Origin: Acidimicrobiaceae bacterium
GTDB lineage: Bacteria; Actinomycetota; Acidimicrobiia; Acidimicrobiales; Ilumatobacteraceae
Length of the DNA: 64,000 bases
Assembly (NCBI GenBank): GCA_016722025.1
Contig: JADKGZ010000021.1
Location: 17,107-81,106 of the forward strand
Direction: 5' to 3'
How positions within the stretch are numbered: the first letter of the stretch is position 1; each line of letters opens with the position of its first letter. Under the pieces are notes generated by a model. The model saw only the letters and a program-made list of their open reading frames with translations, ran no database searches and had not been told where the DNA came from. Both the position numbers and the translations under genes were made by a program. Positions 16,311 to 25,941 of the stretch are shown here, piece by piece.

Positions 16311-18797
16311 ATGCTGTCGTTGGCGAAGCTCGGTCGAGGCAGCGAGGGGTACTACCTCGACGCAGTCGCGAAGGGCGCTGAGGATTACTACGTCGGTCGC
16401 GGTGAGGCGCCGGGGTACTGGGCCGGACGCGGAGCTGAGCTGCTCGGCCTCGATGGTGAGGTGACGCCCGAGGTACTGCGGGCGGTTCTCGCCGGCACCG
16501 CTCCCGACGGCTCGATGCTCGGCGCGGCCAACCGAACCGTGCCCGGCTTTGATCTCACCTTCTCGGTGCCCAAGTCGGTGTCTGTGCTCGCCGCGCTCCG
16601 TCCCGAGCTGTCGGAGCAGATCGTCGACGCGTGCGAGGTCGCCGTCGCCCGCTCGATCGCCTGGTTGGAGGACAACGCCTGCTTCAGCCGGCGCGGCCAC
16701 AACGGTGTGGAGCATGTCGACGGTGACGGCTACGTCGCCGCCGCGTTCCGCCACCGCACCAGCCGAGCCGGCGACCCGCAGCTGCATTGGCACGTGCTCG
16801 TCGCCAACACGACCCGAGGGCCCGACGGCCGGTGGCGCACGCTCGACGGCACTCGTGTCTACCCGGCGCTGCGCACCGCTGGCTTCCTGTTCGAGGCCGA
16901 GATGCGTAACGAGCTGACCAACCGCTTCGGCGTCCAGTGGCGGGCGGCCCGCAACGGCATCTCCGAGATCGACGGCGCTCCCGCCGCGGTGTTGCGGCAC
17001 TTCTCCAAGCGGCGGAGCCAGATCGAGGACCGGCTCGCGATCAAGGGCTACTCCAGCGGTCGGGCCGCGCAGGTCGCGGCGCTCAGCACTCGCGACCGCA
17101 AGGCGAACCCGGAGTCGGACCAGACCCTGCGCGAGCGGTGGCAACGCGAGGCCGAATCGATCGGCTTCGACCCGGCGTCACTGGATCAGCTGCTCGACCG
17201 ACCCCGGCGGGCGCTCGTGCTCGACGACGAGATCCCGACCGCGCTGAGCACGAAGGGACTGACGCACAAGAAGTCGACGTTCACTCGTCTCGACGCGCTG
17301 CGCGACCTCGCCGAGCGGGCCATCGACGGAGCAAGGATCGACGAGGTCGAGCGGGTCACCTCACGGCTGCTCGAAGATCTGGAAGCGGTCGACCTCGGCG
17401 TCGACGCGAACGGCAGCGAAGACGTCGAACTGCGTTCTGGGCGGCGGATCGGCACGGTCACTCGCCGCTACTCGACCCGCGAGCTGCTGGCGTTGGAGCA
17501 GCGGATCATCGACCTCGCTGTTCGGCGCAGCACGACTCCTCGCCCTCAGCTTCTGCCCTCGGTCACGAAGCTCGTGCTCGCCACCAAGCCCGGCCTGTCC
17601 GGTGAACAGCGCGCCGCCGTGCACCGTCTGCTCACCGGTGAGCGACTCGTCGACTGTCTCATCGCGGCGGCCGGGAGCGGGAAGACGTACAGCCTCAACC
17701 TCGCCCGCGAGATGTGGGAGGGCTCTCACTACCGGGTGATCGGCGCCTCGCTCGCCGCCCGGGCAGCCAAGGAGCTGGAGGACCAGGCGCACATCCCGTC
17801 GCGCACGATCGCCAAGCTGCTGATCGATCTCGACCGTGGCACCGAGAAGCTCGACGACCGGACGGTGCTCGTCATCGACGAGGCCGCGATGGTCGGGACC
17901 CGCGCGCTCGCCCGGTTGTTCGATGCCGCGGAGGCCGGCGGCTCACGGCTCATCCTGGTCGGCGATCCACACCAACTGCAGTCGATCGAAGCCGGCGGCG
18001 TGCTGCGCGGACTCGAGAATCGCCTGCCGACGATCGGGCTCACCGAGAACCGACGACAGCGTCACGCGTGGGAACGTGTCGCGCTCGCCGACCTGCGCGC
18101 CGGCGAGGTGGGTCGCTTCCTCACCGCGTGCCAAGCGAACGGTCGCATCCACGTCGGCGACACGGCCGACAGCGCCAAGCAACAGCTGATCTCGCACTGG
18201 TCGACCCAGCTCCGCTTCAAGCGCGACGTCGTGATTCTCGCCCTCCGCCGCGACGACGTCGCTGACCTCAACCGCCTCGCTCGCGGCAAGATGCTCGAAG
18301 GCCGGCGACTCGGACCGGACGCGCTCATCGCCGGCGACTGCGAGTTCCGAACCGGTGACCGCATGGTGTGCCTGAGGAACCAACGAGCGGATGGCTTGCT
18401 CAATGGACTGCGCGGCGTGGTCACTTCGATCGATCCCGAAGCTCGATCGTTGACCGTCCGCCTGACCGACGGAACGGATCGGGTCGTTCCAGCCGGGTAC
18501 CTCGATGCTGGCCACCTCGACCACGGCTACGCGATGACGATTCACAAGGCCCAGGGCCTCACCGCCGACGAGGCGCTTGTACTCGCCACCGACGACCTAT
18601 ACCGAGAGGCCGGCTACACCGCACTGAGTCGCGCTCGTCTCGCAACCCAGGTGTTCGTCGCCGCCGACGACTTCGATGATGACCCGAGCATCGACCTGAG
18701 CCACGCGGTGCGACAGAGCGGCTCTCGAGTGCCCAACTTCGATCTGGCCCGCTCGTTGGGTCGGTCTCATGCTGACCACCTAGCAATCGATCGGTAG
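16311..18797 (+). CDS. MobF-family (TrwC/TraI-type) conjugative relaxase-helicase
   Basis: The protein has 828 residues. The N-terminal relaxase domain has paired tyrosines (GYYLDAV and DYYVGRG near 12-27), FSVPKSVSVL, and the metal-binding His triad His147 plus HWH (159-161). The C-terminal part is a superfamily 1 helicase with Walker A AAGSGKT (about 453), VLVIDEAAM (about 519), GDPHQLQSIEAGG and a UvrD-like C-terminal TIHKAQG. It nicks oriT, stays bound to the 5' end and unwinds DNA during transfer. It is the only transfer gene seen, so secretion functions must come from elsewhere. ATG 16311 follows GTG codons; the exact start is fairly safe because the Tyr motif follows closely. Confidence 0.9.
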   Translation: MLSLAKLGRGSEGYYLDAVAKGAEDYYVGRGEAPGYWAGRGAELLGLDGEVTPEVLRAVLAGTAPDGSMLGAANRTVPGFDLTFSVPKSVSVLAALRPELSEQIVDACEVAVARSIAWLEDNACFSRRGHNGVEHVDGDGYVAAAFRHRTSRAGDPQLHWHVLVANTTRGPDGRWRTLDGTRVYPALRTAGFLFEAEMRNELTNRFGVQWRAARNGISEIDGAPAAVLRHFSKRRSQIEDRLAIKGYSSGRAAQVAALSTRDRKANPESDQTLRERWQREAESIGFDPASLDQLLDRPRRALVLDDEIPTALSTKGLTHKKSTFTRLDALRDLAERAIDGARIDEVERVTSRLLEDLEAVDLGVDANGSEDVELRSGRRIGTVTRRYSTRELLALEQRIIDLAVRRSTTPRPQLLPSVTKLVLATKPGLSGEQRAAVHRLLTGERLVDCLIAAAGSGKTYSLNLAREMWEGSHYRVIGASLAARAAKELEDQAHIPSRTIAKLLIDLDRGTEKLDDRTVLVIDEAAMVGTRALARLFDAAEAGGSRLILVGDPHQLQSIEAGGVLRGLENRLPTIGLTENRRQRHAWERVALADLRAGEVGRFLTACQANGRIHVGDTADSAKQQLISHWSTQLRFKRDVVILALRRDDVADLNRLARGKMLEGRRLGPDALIAGDCEFRTGDRMVCLRNQRADGLLNGLRGVVTSIDPEARSLTVRLTDGTDRVVPAGYLDAGHLDHGYAMTIHKAQGLTADEALVLATDDLYREAGYTALSRARLATQVFVAADDFDDDPSIDLSHAVRQSGSRVPNFDLARSLGRSHADHLAIDR

Positions 18798-19276
18798 CAC
18801 TCCGCGAGATCGGCAGCTCATTTCGCTCCACCCAGCAGGGCACTTCGGGGCCCGCCCTACGCCGCAGATCGCCGGATCGGTGAGCAATTGTCGGGTCCCC
18901 CGGTGAACGTTCTGTGCTGGCCGCTCGAGAGTTATGCGGCATTGGCGCAGCCAGCATGCTTCCAGCGGCCGCCGATCCCGTTTACGAACGGTTCGATTCC
19001 CGTCCACCTTCGCCAACAAGCTGGAGGTCAGTGTCCATCAACTGAGAACGCACGGACCCTGTGTGACCTAACCGAGATCCTCGGCCCACTCGCCTCAGGC
19101 GACACTCGGGCGAAGGAAGTGACGACCATCGTCGTTCTCAATGACTATGCGGCACGTCGACCTGCTGCTCGCCGTCATCAATGCCCGCGTCGGCATGCCG
19201 TCGCGGCGTCCAACCTGCGGTCCACGCAGCGCAAAACGCCCGGGTCCGACATATCAATGTGTGAAAACCTGGGCTT
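18798..19276. other. 479-base region without a gene; contains a tRNA/tmRNA 3'-end-like fragment
   Basis: No frame here resembles a protein. At 18986-19015 a stretch contains a T-loop (GGTTCGATTCCCGTC) followed by CCACCTTCGCCA, like the 3' end of a tRNA or tmRNA, but no matching 5' half is found upstream and the T-stem is imperfect. This may be an old attachment-site remnant at the border between the transfer genes and the HEPN cassette. The promoter of the cassette must lie in the right-hand part, but no clear -35/-10 boxes are seen. Confidence 0.4.
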
Positions 19277-21280
19277 GTGGACGACTACAGCGACGAAGAC
19301 GACGACGACGGTTCGGCACCGCCGGATCCGGAGCCGTATGTCTTCGATCCTTCACATGTTGCAGATGCCGCTGCGATGCTCGATTCGGCATGCACCGACC
19401 TGCAACACGGGTACACGAGTGAGCGTCGCGTAATCGCTCTCGCTGACGCACGCGGGCTTGGAGACAGCCCGCTCATGTGGGAACTGGTGCACGCAGTCGG
19501 GCACGACCTCCAACGGGAGATCGGTGGACGTCCGGGGTGCTCACTCGGTCGCAACATCGACGAGCATCTCCTGCGCTGGCCCCGACCGGTTGCGAGCGCT
19601 CCTGCCGATGCACTTCAGCTCTGGGAGGCTGCGGCAATGTCGGTGACGGCCCCGGCTGCAATTGCACGCATGGAGGACCTGCTCTTTGAGCGCCGAGTCG
19701 GCAACGGTCTACATCGGGCCCGCCGGGCAGCTAGCAACTACCTCCTCGCAATCGATGTGGCTGCCGAGTTGGGCATGGACGAGGTCGACGCGCTCGTCCG
19801 AGCGTGGACGCTTGCTCGTTCCGTCAGAGAAGGCGCTGTCGACGCAGATGTACGGCATCGAATGGCCCGGATCTGCGAGGAGGCCATGGCGAATACACCC
19901 GGCGCTCGTCCGGGGGTCGTTCTTCCACTGCTCCAAGCCCTCGCTCAAGGACCGGTGACCAACCCGGACCCCCATGACGTCGATGGATTGCTCACGATTG
20001 CCGCGGCCGTGTTCCGCAGAGGCGATCTCGCCGAACAGATCGCCTCCGACCGACGACGCCGTGCTAGCGGCGACCCAGAGGTGCTGGAGCGGATAGCCCG
20101 GGACGAGGTCGCTGCCTACTTTGCGGAAGCCGATAGCTCACCAAACGGCGCAGTGCGGATGCACCACCTGAACGCCGCAGCACGTGTGGCGACGGATCGA
20201 GGGCTGACTGAGCTGGCCCGGGAGGCTGCGGCGAGAATGCAGCGAATCGGTACATCCGAGCTTGGGATGCAGGTCATACGTGCGGAGTCCAGCTTGCCGA
20301 AGTACGTGCCTGAGAGCTTCATCGCAGGATTCACCCATGGCAGCTCGTGGCGTGACGGCCTCTCCTACTTCCTCGCCACCGGCGTCCCATCAGGAGATGT
20401 TGATCAACTGCGTCGCACCGGGTTGGAGCAGAGGGGGACGCTTGCGAGCTTGTTCGCGACGACGCTCTTTGGCGCCAACGGTCTGCCCATTGTTACGGCG
20501 GCGGACAAGCAGGCGCACAGCATGAGCCAAACAGCGTCAATGTCTGCGCAGTACTACGGCCACATGTTCGCAGCCGGACTCGATCACATTGCTGAGCGCT
20601 TCGGGGTACCACCCTTGGAGGAGATCGCTGATGCGATCATTGAAATGGGATGTAGAGATCCTCGGTTAGCGCAAGGGCTGGCACTCGGCTTCAAGCACTA
20701 CTTCGATCGTGACTACCAAAGCTGCGCAGCTGTCGTCATCCCGAAGTTCGAGGCTTCGGCTAGGAGCTTGTTGCGGGAACTTGATGAAGGTATCTACCGC
20801 GTTCAAGTAGGCAACGATCCGGGTGGCTACGTGGGCCTCTACAACCTCTTGAGCGAACTGAAGGAGCTGGCGCTCGATGAGTCATGGGCCTATTTCTTCG
20901 AATGGCTCTTTCTCGGCCCATACGGCGCGAACCTACGAAACGACGTCGCTCACGGCTTCGTGTTCGATCCTGGACCGGTGTACGCCGCCCTCCTACTCCG
21001 TGCAGTGTCGGTACTCGTGCTCGTCGCCGACATACTTCCGGCCGACGAATACCTCCCGAAGGCCGGCGTGGTCCAGATGGAACCCCGTCCGAGACAGGTC
21101 GTGCTTGACTCGCTGGCCGACCCCGTAAGGAGCGACCGACTCTCGCGCTCTGTGTCGACCGCAGCAAATGTGCTGGAAAGAGCGGTGTGGTGGTTGCGGG
21201 CTCGCGCCGCTCTTCGAATCACTCGCCGTCGGAATCGAGACAGCGACGTAGACGGCGAACGTCCGGACCGTTCGCCATAG
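19277..21280 (+). CDS. DUF4209-type HEPN protein, candidate RNase effector
   Basis: The protein has 667 residues with GTG start 19277. It opens with an Asp-rich stretch (DDYSDEDDDDG), followed by a long helical region with several repeat-like helices. The C-terminal part has NLRNDVAHGF, with Arg554-Asn-x3-His559. RNxxxHG is the signature of the DUF4209 family, whose fold is of the HEPN type; many HEPN proteins with R-N-x-x-x-H are metal-free RNases acting in phage defence or RNA processing. It leads a three-gene cassette. Base composition is lower in GC than the neighbouring relaxase gene, suggesting separate acquisition. A catalytic role is inferred from the motif. Confidence 0.75.
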   Translation: MDDYSDEDDDDGSAPPDPEPYVFDPSHVADAAAMLDSACTDLQHGYTSERRVIALADARGLGDSPLMWELVHAVGHDLQREIGGRPGCSLGRNIDEHLLRWPRPVASAPADALQLWEAAAMSVTAPAAIARMEDLLFERRVGNGLHRARRAASNYLLAIDVAAELGMDEVDALVRAWTLARSVREGAVDADVRHRMARICEEAMANTPGARPGVVLPLLQALAQGPVTNPDPHDVDGLLTIAAAVFRRGDLAEQIASDRRRRASGDPEVLERIARDEVAAYFAEADSSPNGAVRMHHLNAAARVATDRGLTELAREAAARMQRIGTSELGMQVIRAESSLPKYVPESFIAGFTHGSSWRDGLSYFLATGVPSGDVDQLRRTGLEQRGTLASLFATTLFGANGLPIVTAADKQAHSMSQTASMSAQYYGHMFAAGLDHIAERFGVPPLEEIADAIIEMGCRDPRLAQGLALGFKHYFDRDYQSCAAVVIPKFEASARSLLRELDEGIYRVQVGNDPGGYVGLYNLLSELKELALDESWAYFFEWLFLGPYGANLRNDVAHGFVFDPGPVYAALLLRAVSVLVLVADILPADEYLPKAGVVQMEPRPRQVVLDSLADPVRSDRLSRSVSTAANVLERAVWWLRARAALRITRRRNRDSDVDGERPDRSP

Positions 21281-21409
21281 ATGTTCCTCGCACCTCACTG
21301 ATCAGCTGACGCTCGACTCGGTGCCTGTTGGCAGATAGCTATGCGCGTTCGCGGAGCACGCCACGGTGCGCTGGCTCGTCGATCGTCTGGACACCCCTAG
21401 TGTTCTTGC

Positions 21410-22111
21410 GTGGACGACGGGGACGAAGCCGAACCGACTGGGCTACCAGGCCCGGCCGCTCGTCCTGTTCTCGACGGGCTTCGACTCACGCTGTTTGAGG
21501 CGTTGTCGTCGAAACGCCCGGTACTCGGCCAGATGTACCTCGGCGCCTTGGCGGCGCTGGATCGAGGCGATCCTGAGTCCCTTGCTCAGAGCGCCCATTC
21601 GATGCGCGAACTGCTTGAGAAGCTTCCGACCTATGTCGAAGGAATTCCGCAGGAGCGTCGCTCCCCGTCGCTTACTGAAGCTGCAAGGAATTTGGCGACG
21701 TCCTTCAACCAGGCGAAGGACACCAGCGGCTGCTGGACGGATGACGATTGGCGCGGTGAGATCGACGCATCACTGCGCAAGCTGCTTCGGAAGGGGCTAC
21801 CCAGCTTCCTCGCCGTCGCCGCCGCCATGAAGCCGCCACGTCGAACAGAACGGGCTGAACTGCTGCGACGGGTCGACAACGGCCCGCTTCCGATGCCAGC
21901 GGTCGTCGAAGAACTCCGAATCGCCGAATGGGAGGTGTACAGCGGATTCTTTCAAGGTGTTTCCCATCACACACGTGAGACATCCACCGAAGAGGTTGCA
22001 AACATGATGCGTCGATGCGAACAGTTTCTGTTGGATCGTCTCGTTCCGAGGACGTTCGAGAACCGAGCTGCGATCGCTGCGATCATCGCTGAGGTGGAGC
22101 ATGGCAAATAG
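21410..22111 (+). CDS. Helical protein of unknown function in the HEPN cassette
   Basis: The protein has 233 residues with GTG start 21410, 129 bases after the HEPN gene. It is predicted all-helical. The C-terminal third contains GFFQGVSHHTRETSTEEVANMM, then a helix CEQFLLDRL. The Phe-x-x-Val-x-His-His followed by an amphipathic helix resembles the last helices of HEPN domains, but the Arg of the catalytic motif is missing. If it is a HEPN relative, it is probably a non-catalytic partner. It overlaps the next gene by 11 bases, so these two are coupled. The family is not recognised. Confidence 0.65.
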   Translation: MDDGDEAEPTGLPGPAARPVLDGLRLTLFEALSSKRPVLGQMYLGALAALDRGDPESLAQSAHSMRELLEKLPTYVEGIPQERRSPSLTEAARNLATSFNQAKDTSGCWTDDDWRGEIDASLRKLLRKGLPSFLAVAAAMKPPRRTERAELLRRVDNGPLPMPAVVEELRIAEWEVYSGFFQGVSHHTRETSTEEVANMMRRCEQFLLDRLVPRTFENRAAIAAIIAEVEHGK

Positions 22112-24886
22112 AGCAGATGTCGACCGTGTGTTAGCGAACGTGAGCCGGGCAACTGATCTCGCCTACTTCTTTGACCACCTGACATCACCCGACTGGATTG
22201 AGGCGCTGCAAGAAGCAGAACTCTTCAAATCGCCTCCGTCAGTGGAAGCAGAAGGCGACTACGTCAGGTACCCAGCATGGGCAGCCTCTCGTTATCTGGC
22301 AAGAGTGGCCCCACTCGCTCCGGAACGGGTGTTCTCGGTCATCAGGCAACTGCCCCACTCGGACAACCCACGCGTCCATGAGGACATCGCCCAGGCAGCC
22401 TCGGCCATGCCAGTTGAGCTGGCTCGCAAACTGGTGTCTCAGATTCGACACTGGGTAGAGACCGACCGTCATCTACTCCTGCTACCGACGCGGGTCGTCG
22501 AACTCGCTGGACATTTGGCCCGCTCCGGCGCATCGGACGACGCAATCGAACTGGCCCGCTCCCTGCTCGCCTTGTCTGTTGACGAGGACATCATCGGTCA
22601 ACGCATCCGCACGCGAGTTTCGGACCATGACTTCGTCGACTTGCTGCAAGATCTCGCCGAGCCGCTCATCGCCGCAGCGCCGGATGCCGCATTGCGCCTC
22701 TTCATCGACCTGCTTGACCATGCACTGAGCGAGCGCTACACGGCACCTCCGACAAGTTCCCGGCGCTTTGATGATGCTTCGATCATCTGGCGCCCAGACA
22801 TTGGCGACGAACGCGATGCCGAAGCGCGCTTCCAACCCATCTTGAATTCTCTCGTTGACGCCGTTGTGCGAGCTGCGAGAGCGACCAATGACGTCAACGA
22901 TGTGGATCCGTTCGACCTGCTCCAGGGTGCGCGCGCTTCGGTATTCGGCCGCATCGAGTTGCAACTCCTCGCTGGGCTTTCCAATCCGTGTGCACCGAAC
23001 CTTGTGTCACGCCTGCTGGTCAGCCGCTCACAGCTGAGCAACCAAACCCTGGAGCTGGAGTACCTGCGAGCTCTTCGTTCCAAAGCGGATCAGCTGACGC
23101 CCGGTCAAGGCCGCCGGCTGGCGAAGTGGATCCGGATCGGACCACTTCGAGCTGGCTTCCTTGCCAAACGGTTTGGCGACGAATGGCCCGGCTATCTCGC
23201 AATCTGGCAGGCGCGGCGACTTGCGGCGCTCGGGGTGGCAATCCCGGTCGAAGACACCGTGTGGGCCTCGCCCCTCGTTTCACAAATCGAACCCTCAGCC
23301 CTCGAACCGCACCGACCACCAACCGTCGCGAGCTGGATCGGTCCCTCAAGCCCTCGACGCCCAGAGGATCTTGCAGTCCTAAGCCCGCGAGAGTTGGTCT
23401 CATTTCTCAGCGAATGGACGCCAACTGGCGAATGGGCAACGCCGTCGCCAGAAGGCTTGGGGCGAGCGCTCACGCAGGCAATCGCAAGCATCCGATGCGC
23501 TTCTCCAAGTCCGCCCTTGAGTTCGTTGGACTGGAACCCGCCTACGTTCGCTCGGTGCTCGCAGGTTTGCGCGAAGGTCTTAAGCAAGGGCATCGGATTA
23601 GCTGGAGCCCCGTCGTCGGCCTCGCAACTTGGGTCGTCAACCAGCCAGTCGGCCAACTCGAAAGAGACTGGATTCACGACGACCGCGACCCGGGCTGGGA
23701 CTGGACCTGGACCGAGATTGGTCGCCTTCTCGACGAAGGTCTGACGGACCGGACGAACCGTATTCCCCGGTCCATGGTTGGACAGGTTCGGTTCCTCGCG
23801 CTCCGTCTCATCGACCATTCAGACCCAACCCCTGAATCTGAAGCACAGTACGGCGGTTCGAACATGGAGCCGCACACGCTCTCCATCAACACGACGCGTG
23901 GAACGGCGGCCCACACGTTGGTACGTCTCGCCTGGTGGGAGCAGCAAGTGCTCGGGCGGAAACGACTGAGCATCGACGTGCAGGCGGCTATAGAGCGACT
24001 AGCGACGCCCAGCGAGGAGCAGTCCCTTGCCGTTCACTCTGTTTTCGGCATGTGGTTCGGAACGCTCACGTGGCTCGACCCAGACTGGGCGGCATCGTTG
24101 ATCGACCGCATCTTTCCGCCAGACCCAGAATCTGAAGCGTTCTGGTGGGCAGCGTGGAGCAGCTTCATCGTGTTCGACCGCCCCAGCCTGGCAGCTCATG
24201 GATTGCTCCGCGATCAGTACTTCGCAGCGATTGAGCGCCTAGGTAGTCCCAAGGAGCCGTTGTACTTCCGCGCTGGCAGAACCCATAGCGAGGCCCTCGC
24301 CAGCCACATCGTGACGTACACCGCCTGGGGCACGGAAGAGGGCCCAACAAACGGTCTGCTGACACGACTCTTCGACGGTCCAGAATCAGGACGTCTGGAG
24401 TACATCCGGCAGGTTGGCCGGTTACTGACAGAACATGGTGAACAGGTATCTCAGTCGAGCGTGGAAGCGTTTCGGAGGTTGTGGGAGATGCGTCGCTCAG
24501 TGTTCGAGAAGACTGCTGGCGACGACATGCGGGCCGAAGTAGCACAGTTCTCGTGGTGGTGCGGCGCAACCGTTCTCGACACTGGATGGTGGGTGTCCCA
24601 ATTGCAGTGGGTCGTGAAGAATGTTGACCATCTCGACGCGTCGTTCGTCGTGCTTGAAGCACTGCCGGAGGCTGCCCGCGTGAAGCCGCTTGCTGCCGTG
24701 CTCATCCTTGATGCCATCAGTCGCATGCGGGCAGATCCTTGGGCAATCCCGGGCCATCCTCAGGTTGTCGAAGAGGTGCTGACCATCGCGGTGGCTGCAG
24801 GTGGCGACGCCGGCCGTGAGGCCGTCCGACTGATACACGACCTGGGGGCGAGGGAAGTCGCTGACTTCAGCCGATTGCTGCCGTAG
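22101..24886 (+). CDS. Large helical protein of the HEPN cassette (frameshifted)
   Basis: Two frames together encode one protein of about 928 residues: 22101 to about 23487, then the +2 frame to 24886. Restoring one C at the AGCATCC site near 23486-23489 gives QAIASHPMRFSKSALEF without a break. The protein is rich in amphipathic helices and tryptophans. The N-terminal 200 residues (Trp-Ile-x-x-Leu, then helices of about 35-40 residues) look like HEAT/ARM-type repeats. No Walker, nuclease or protease motif is seen. It would suit a sensor or scaffold. ATG 22101 overlaps the previous gene. The single-base nature of the break points to a sequence error rather than decay. Confidence 0.7.
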
Positions 24887-24977
24887 CCCAACTATCAGTA
24901 GCGACGTCTGCCGAGCACTTAGGATCCTCTGGGCACGTCACGAGGTAGACCTCGGGCACGTCTGGCATAGTCGGTGT

Positions 24978-25775
24978 GTGCGGGCGCTCGGTATCGATCT
25001 TGCGGCTGAGGCCAAGTCCACGGGAGCGGTGATGGTCGAGCCCGTCGGTCACCGTCGATGGCGAGCTGCCGAACTGAACGGCACGCTGCACGACGACCGA
25101 CTGGTCCTTGCAGCTCAGCGCGCTGACGTGATCGGTGTCGACTCGCCGCTCGGGTGGCCGGCTGCCTTCCTGAGCGCTGTGACGGCGCACCACGCGCTTC
25201 AACCTTGGCCTGCCCCGACCGAGCGTGCGACGTTGACGCACCGCGAAACCGACCGCGCCGTTCGCGCCCTTGGCGTGGGGACTCCCCTGTCCGTCTCCGC
25301 GGACAAGCTCGGGTCGGTGGCGATGCGCTGCGCTCTGTTGCAGCGACGGTGGGCCGATGAAGTCTGGACTCGCCCAGCGCCGCGCGACGGAAGCGGTCCT
25401 CTTGTCGAGACGTACCCCGCCGCAGCCCTCAAGGCGTGGCACGTCGAGAACAAGGGATACAAGAACCGCCGCGATAAGGACGAGGCGCAACGAGTCCGCG
25501 GCAAGGTCGTCGCCGCCATCGAGGACGTCGTCGGCGACTGGCTCGATCTGCAGTTCGTCCGCGCAAGATGCATCACATCGGACCACGTTCTCGATGCACT
25601 CGTCTGTGCGCTCGTCGCGATCACTGCCAAGGCCGGAGCGACCCAGGTGCCGTCGGAGAACCAACAGCAGGCGGCCCTCATCGAGGGCTGGATCCACGTA
25701 CCGTCGCCACTGGCAGCGATCGCACAGCCAGCGATTGGCACGGCCGATGGGCGGCCGGGTTCAGAACGCCCGTGA
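24978..25775 (+). CDS. DUF429 family protein (predicted RNase H-like fold)
   Basis: The protein has 265 residues with GTG start 24978. It carries GIDLAAE at the N-terminus, IGVDSPLGWP, LVETYPAA and SDHVLDALVCAL, which are the conserved blocks of DUF429 proteins, predicted to be RNase H-like nucleases with Asp residues at the ends of strands 1 and 2 and in the last helix. The role in the cell is not known to me. It is the last gene of the element, with the right arm-type repeats about 50 bases beyond its stop. Confidence 0.82.
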   Translation: MRALGIDLAAEAKSTGAVMVEPVGHRRWRAAELNGTLHDDRLVLAAQRADVIGVDSPLGWPAAFLSAVTAHHALQPWPAPTERATLTHRETDRAVRALGVGTPLSVSADKLGSVAMRCALLQRRWADEVWTRPAPRDGSGPLVETYPAAALKAWHVENKGYKNRRDKDEAQRVRGKVVAAIEDVVGDWLDLQFVRARCITSDHVLDALVCALVAITAKAGATQVPSENQQQAALIEGWIHVPSPLAAIAQPAIGTADGRPGSERP

Positions 25776-25824
25776 CGGATGAACCTGGCCGACAGAACAC
25801 GCGCCAGCAGCGCCGAGAATGCTG

Positions 25825-25845
25825 CGTTGCTCCCGGGTTGCTCCC
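25825..25845 (+). promoter_or_regulatory. Right integrase arm-type sites (two GTTGCTCCCG repeats)
   Basis: GTTGCTCCCG at 25825-25834 and 25836-25845, 11 bases apart and in the same direction as the four copies at the left end, located 72-92 bases inside attR. Confidence 0.6.
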
Positions 25846-25917
25846 GCTCCCAAGCATCGAACCCGATCAGAAACATGTCCTGAGCAGGCACGACGCGGCC
25901 ACCAACACCCGAACCTG

Positions 25918-25941
25918 CGAATCCCTCCCGTTCCGCCAAGG
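25918..25941 (+). repeat. attR core
   Basis: Second copy of the 24-bp tRNA-Ser end. It is not part of a tRNA here. The remaining 176 bases before the next gene contain a repeated CGACCGGCTTGAC (26023 and 26047) and the operator described next. Confidence 0.85.

Larger units (their letters stand above)
6728..25941 (+). mobile_element. 19.2-kb integrative (mobilisable or conjugative) element in tRNA-Ser
   Basis: A 24-bp direct repeat, the last 21 bases of tRNA-Ser plus AGG, occurs at 6728-6751 and again at 25918-25941, with unrelated sequence on either side. Just inside the left copy is a tyrosine integrase gene, and short direct repeats lie just inside both ends. The element also carries a MobF relaxase, an oriT-like repeat cluster and an excisionase-type HTH gene. 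No type IV secretion, coupling protein or clear replication initiator is seen, so it is probably mobilised by other elements. Cargo comprises a PIN/clamp/helicase operon, an MNT/HEPN pair, a HEPN cassette and a DUF429 gene. Confidence 0.85.

Noticed and set aside
18986..19015. A functional tRNA gene
   Set aside because: Only a T-arm and acceptor-like 3' end are present; no D-arm, anticodon arm or matching 5' acceptor strand is found.
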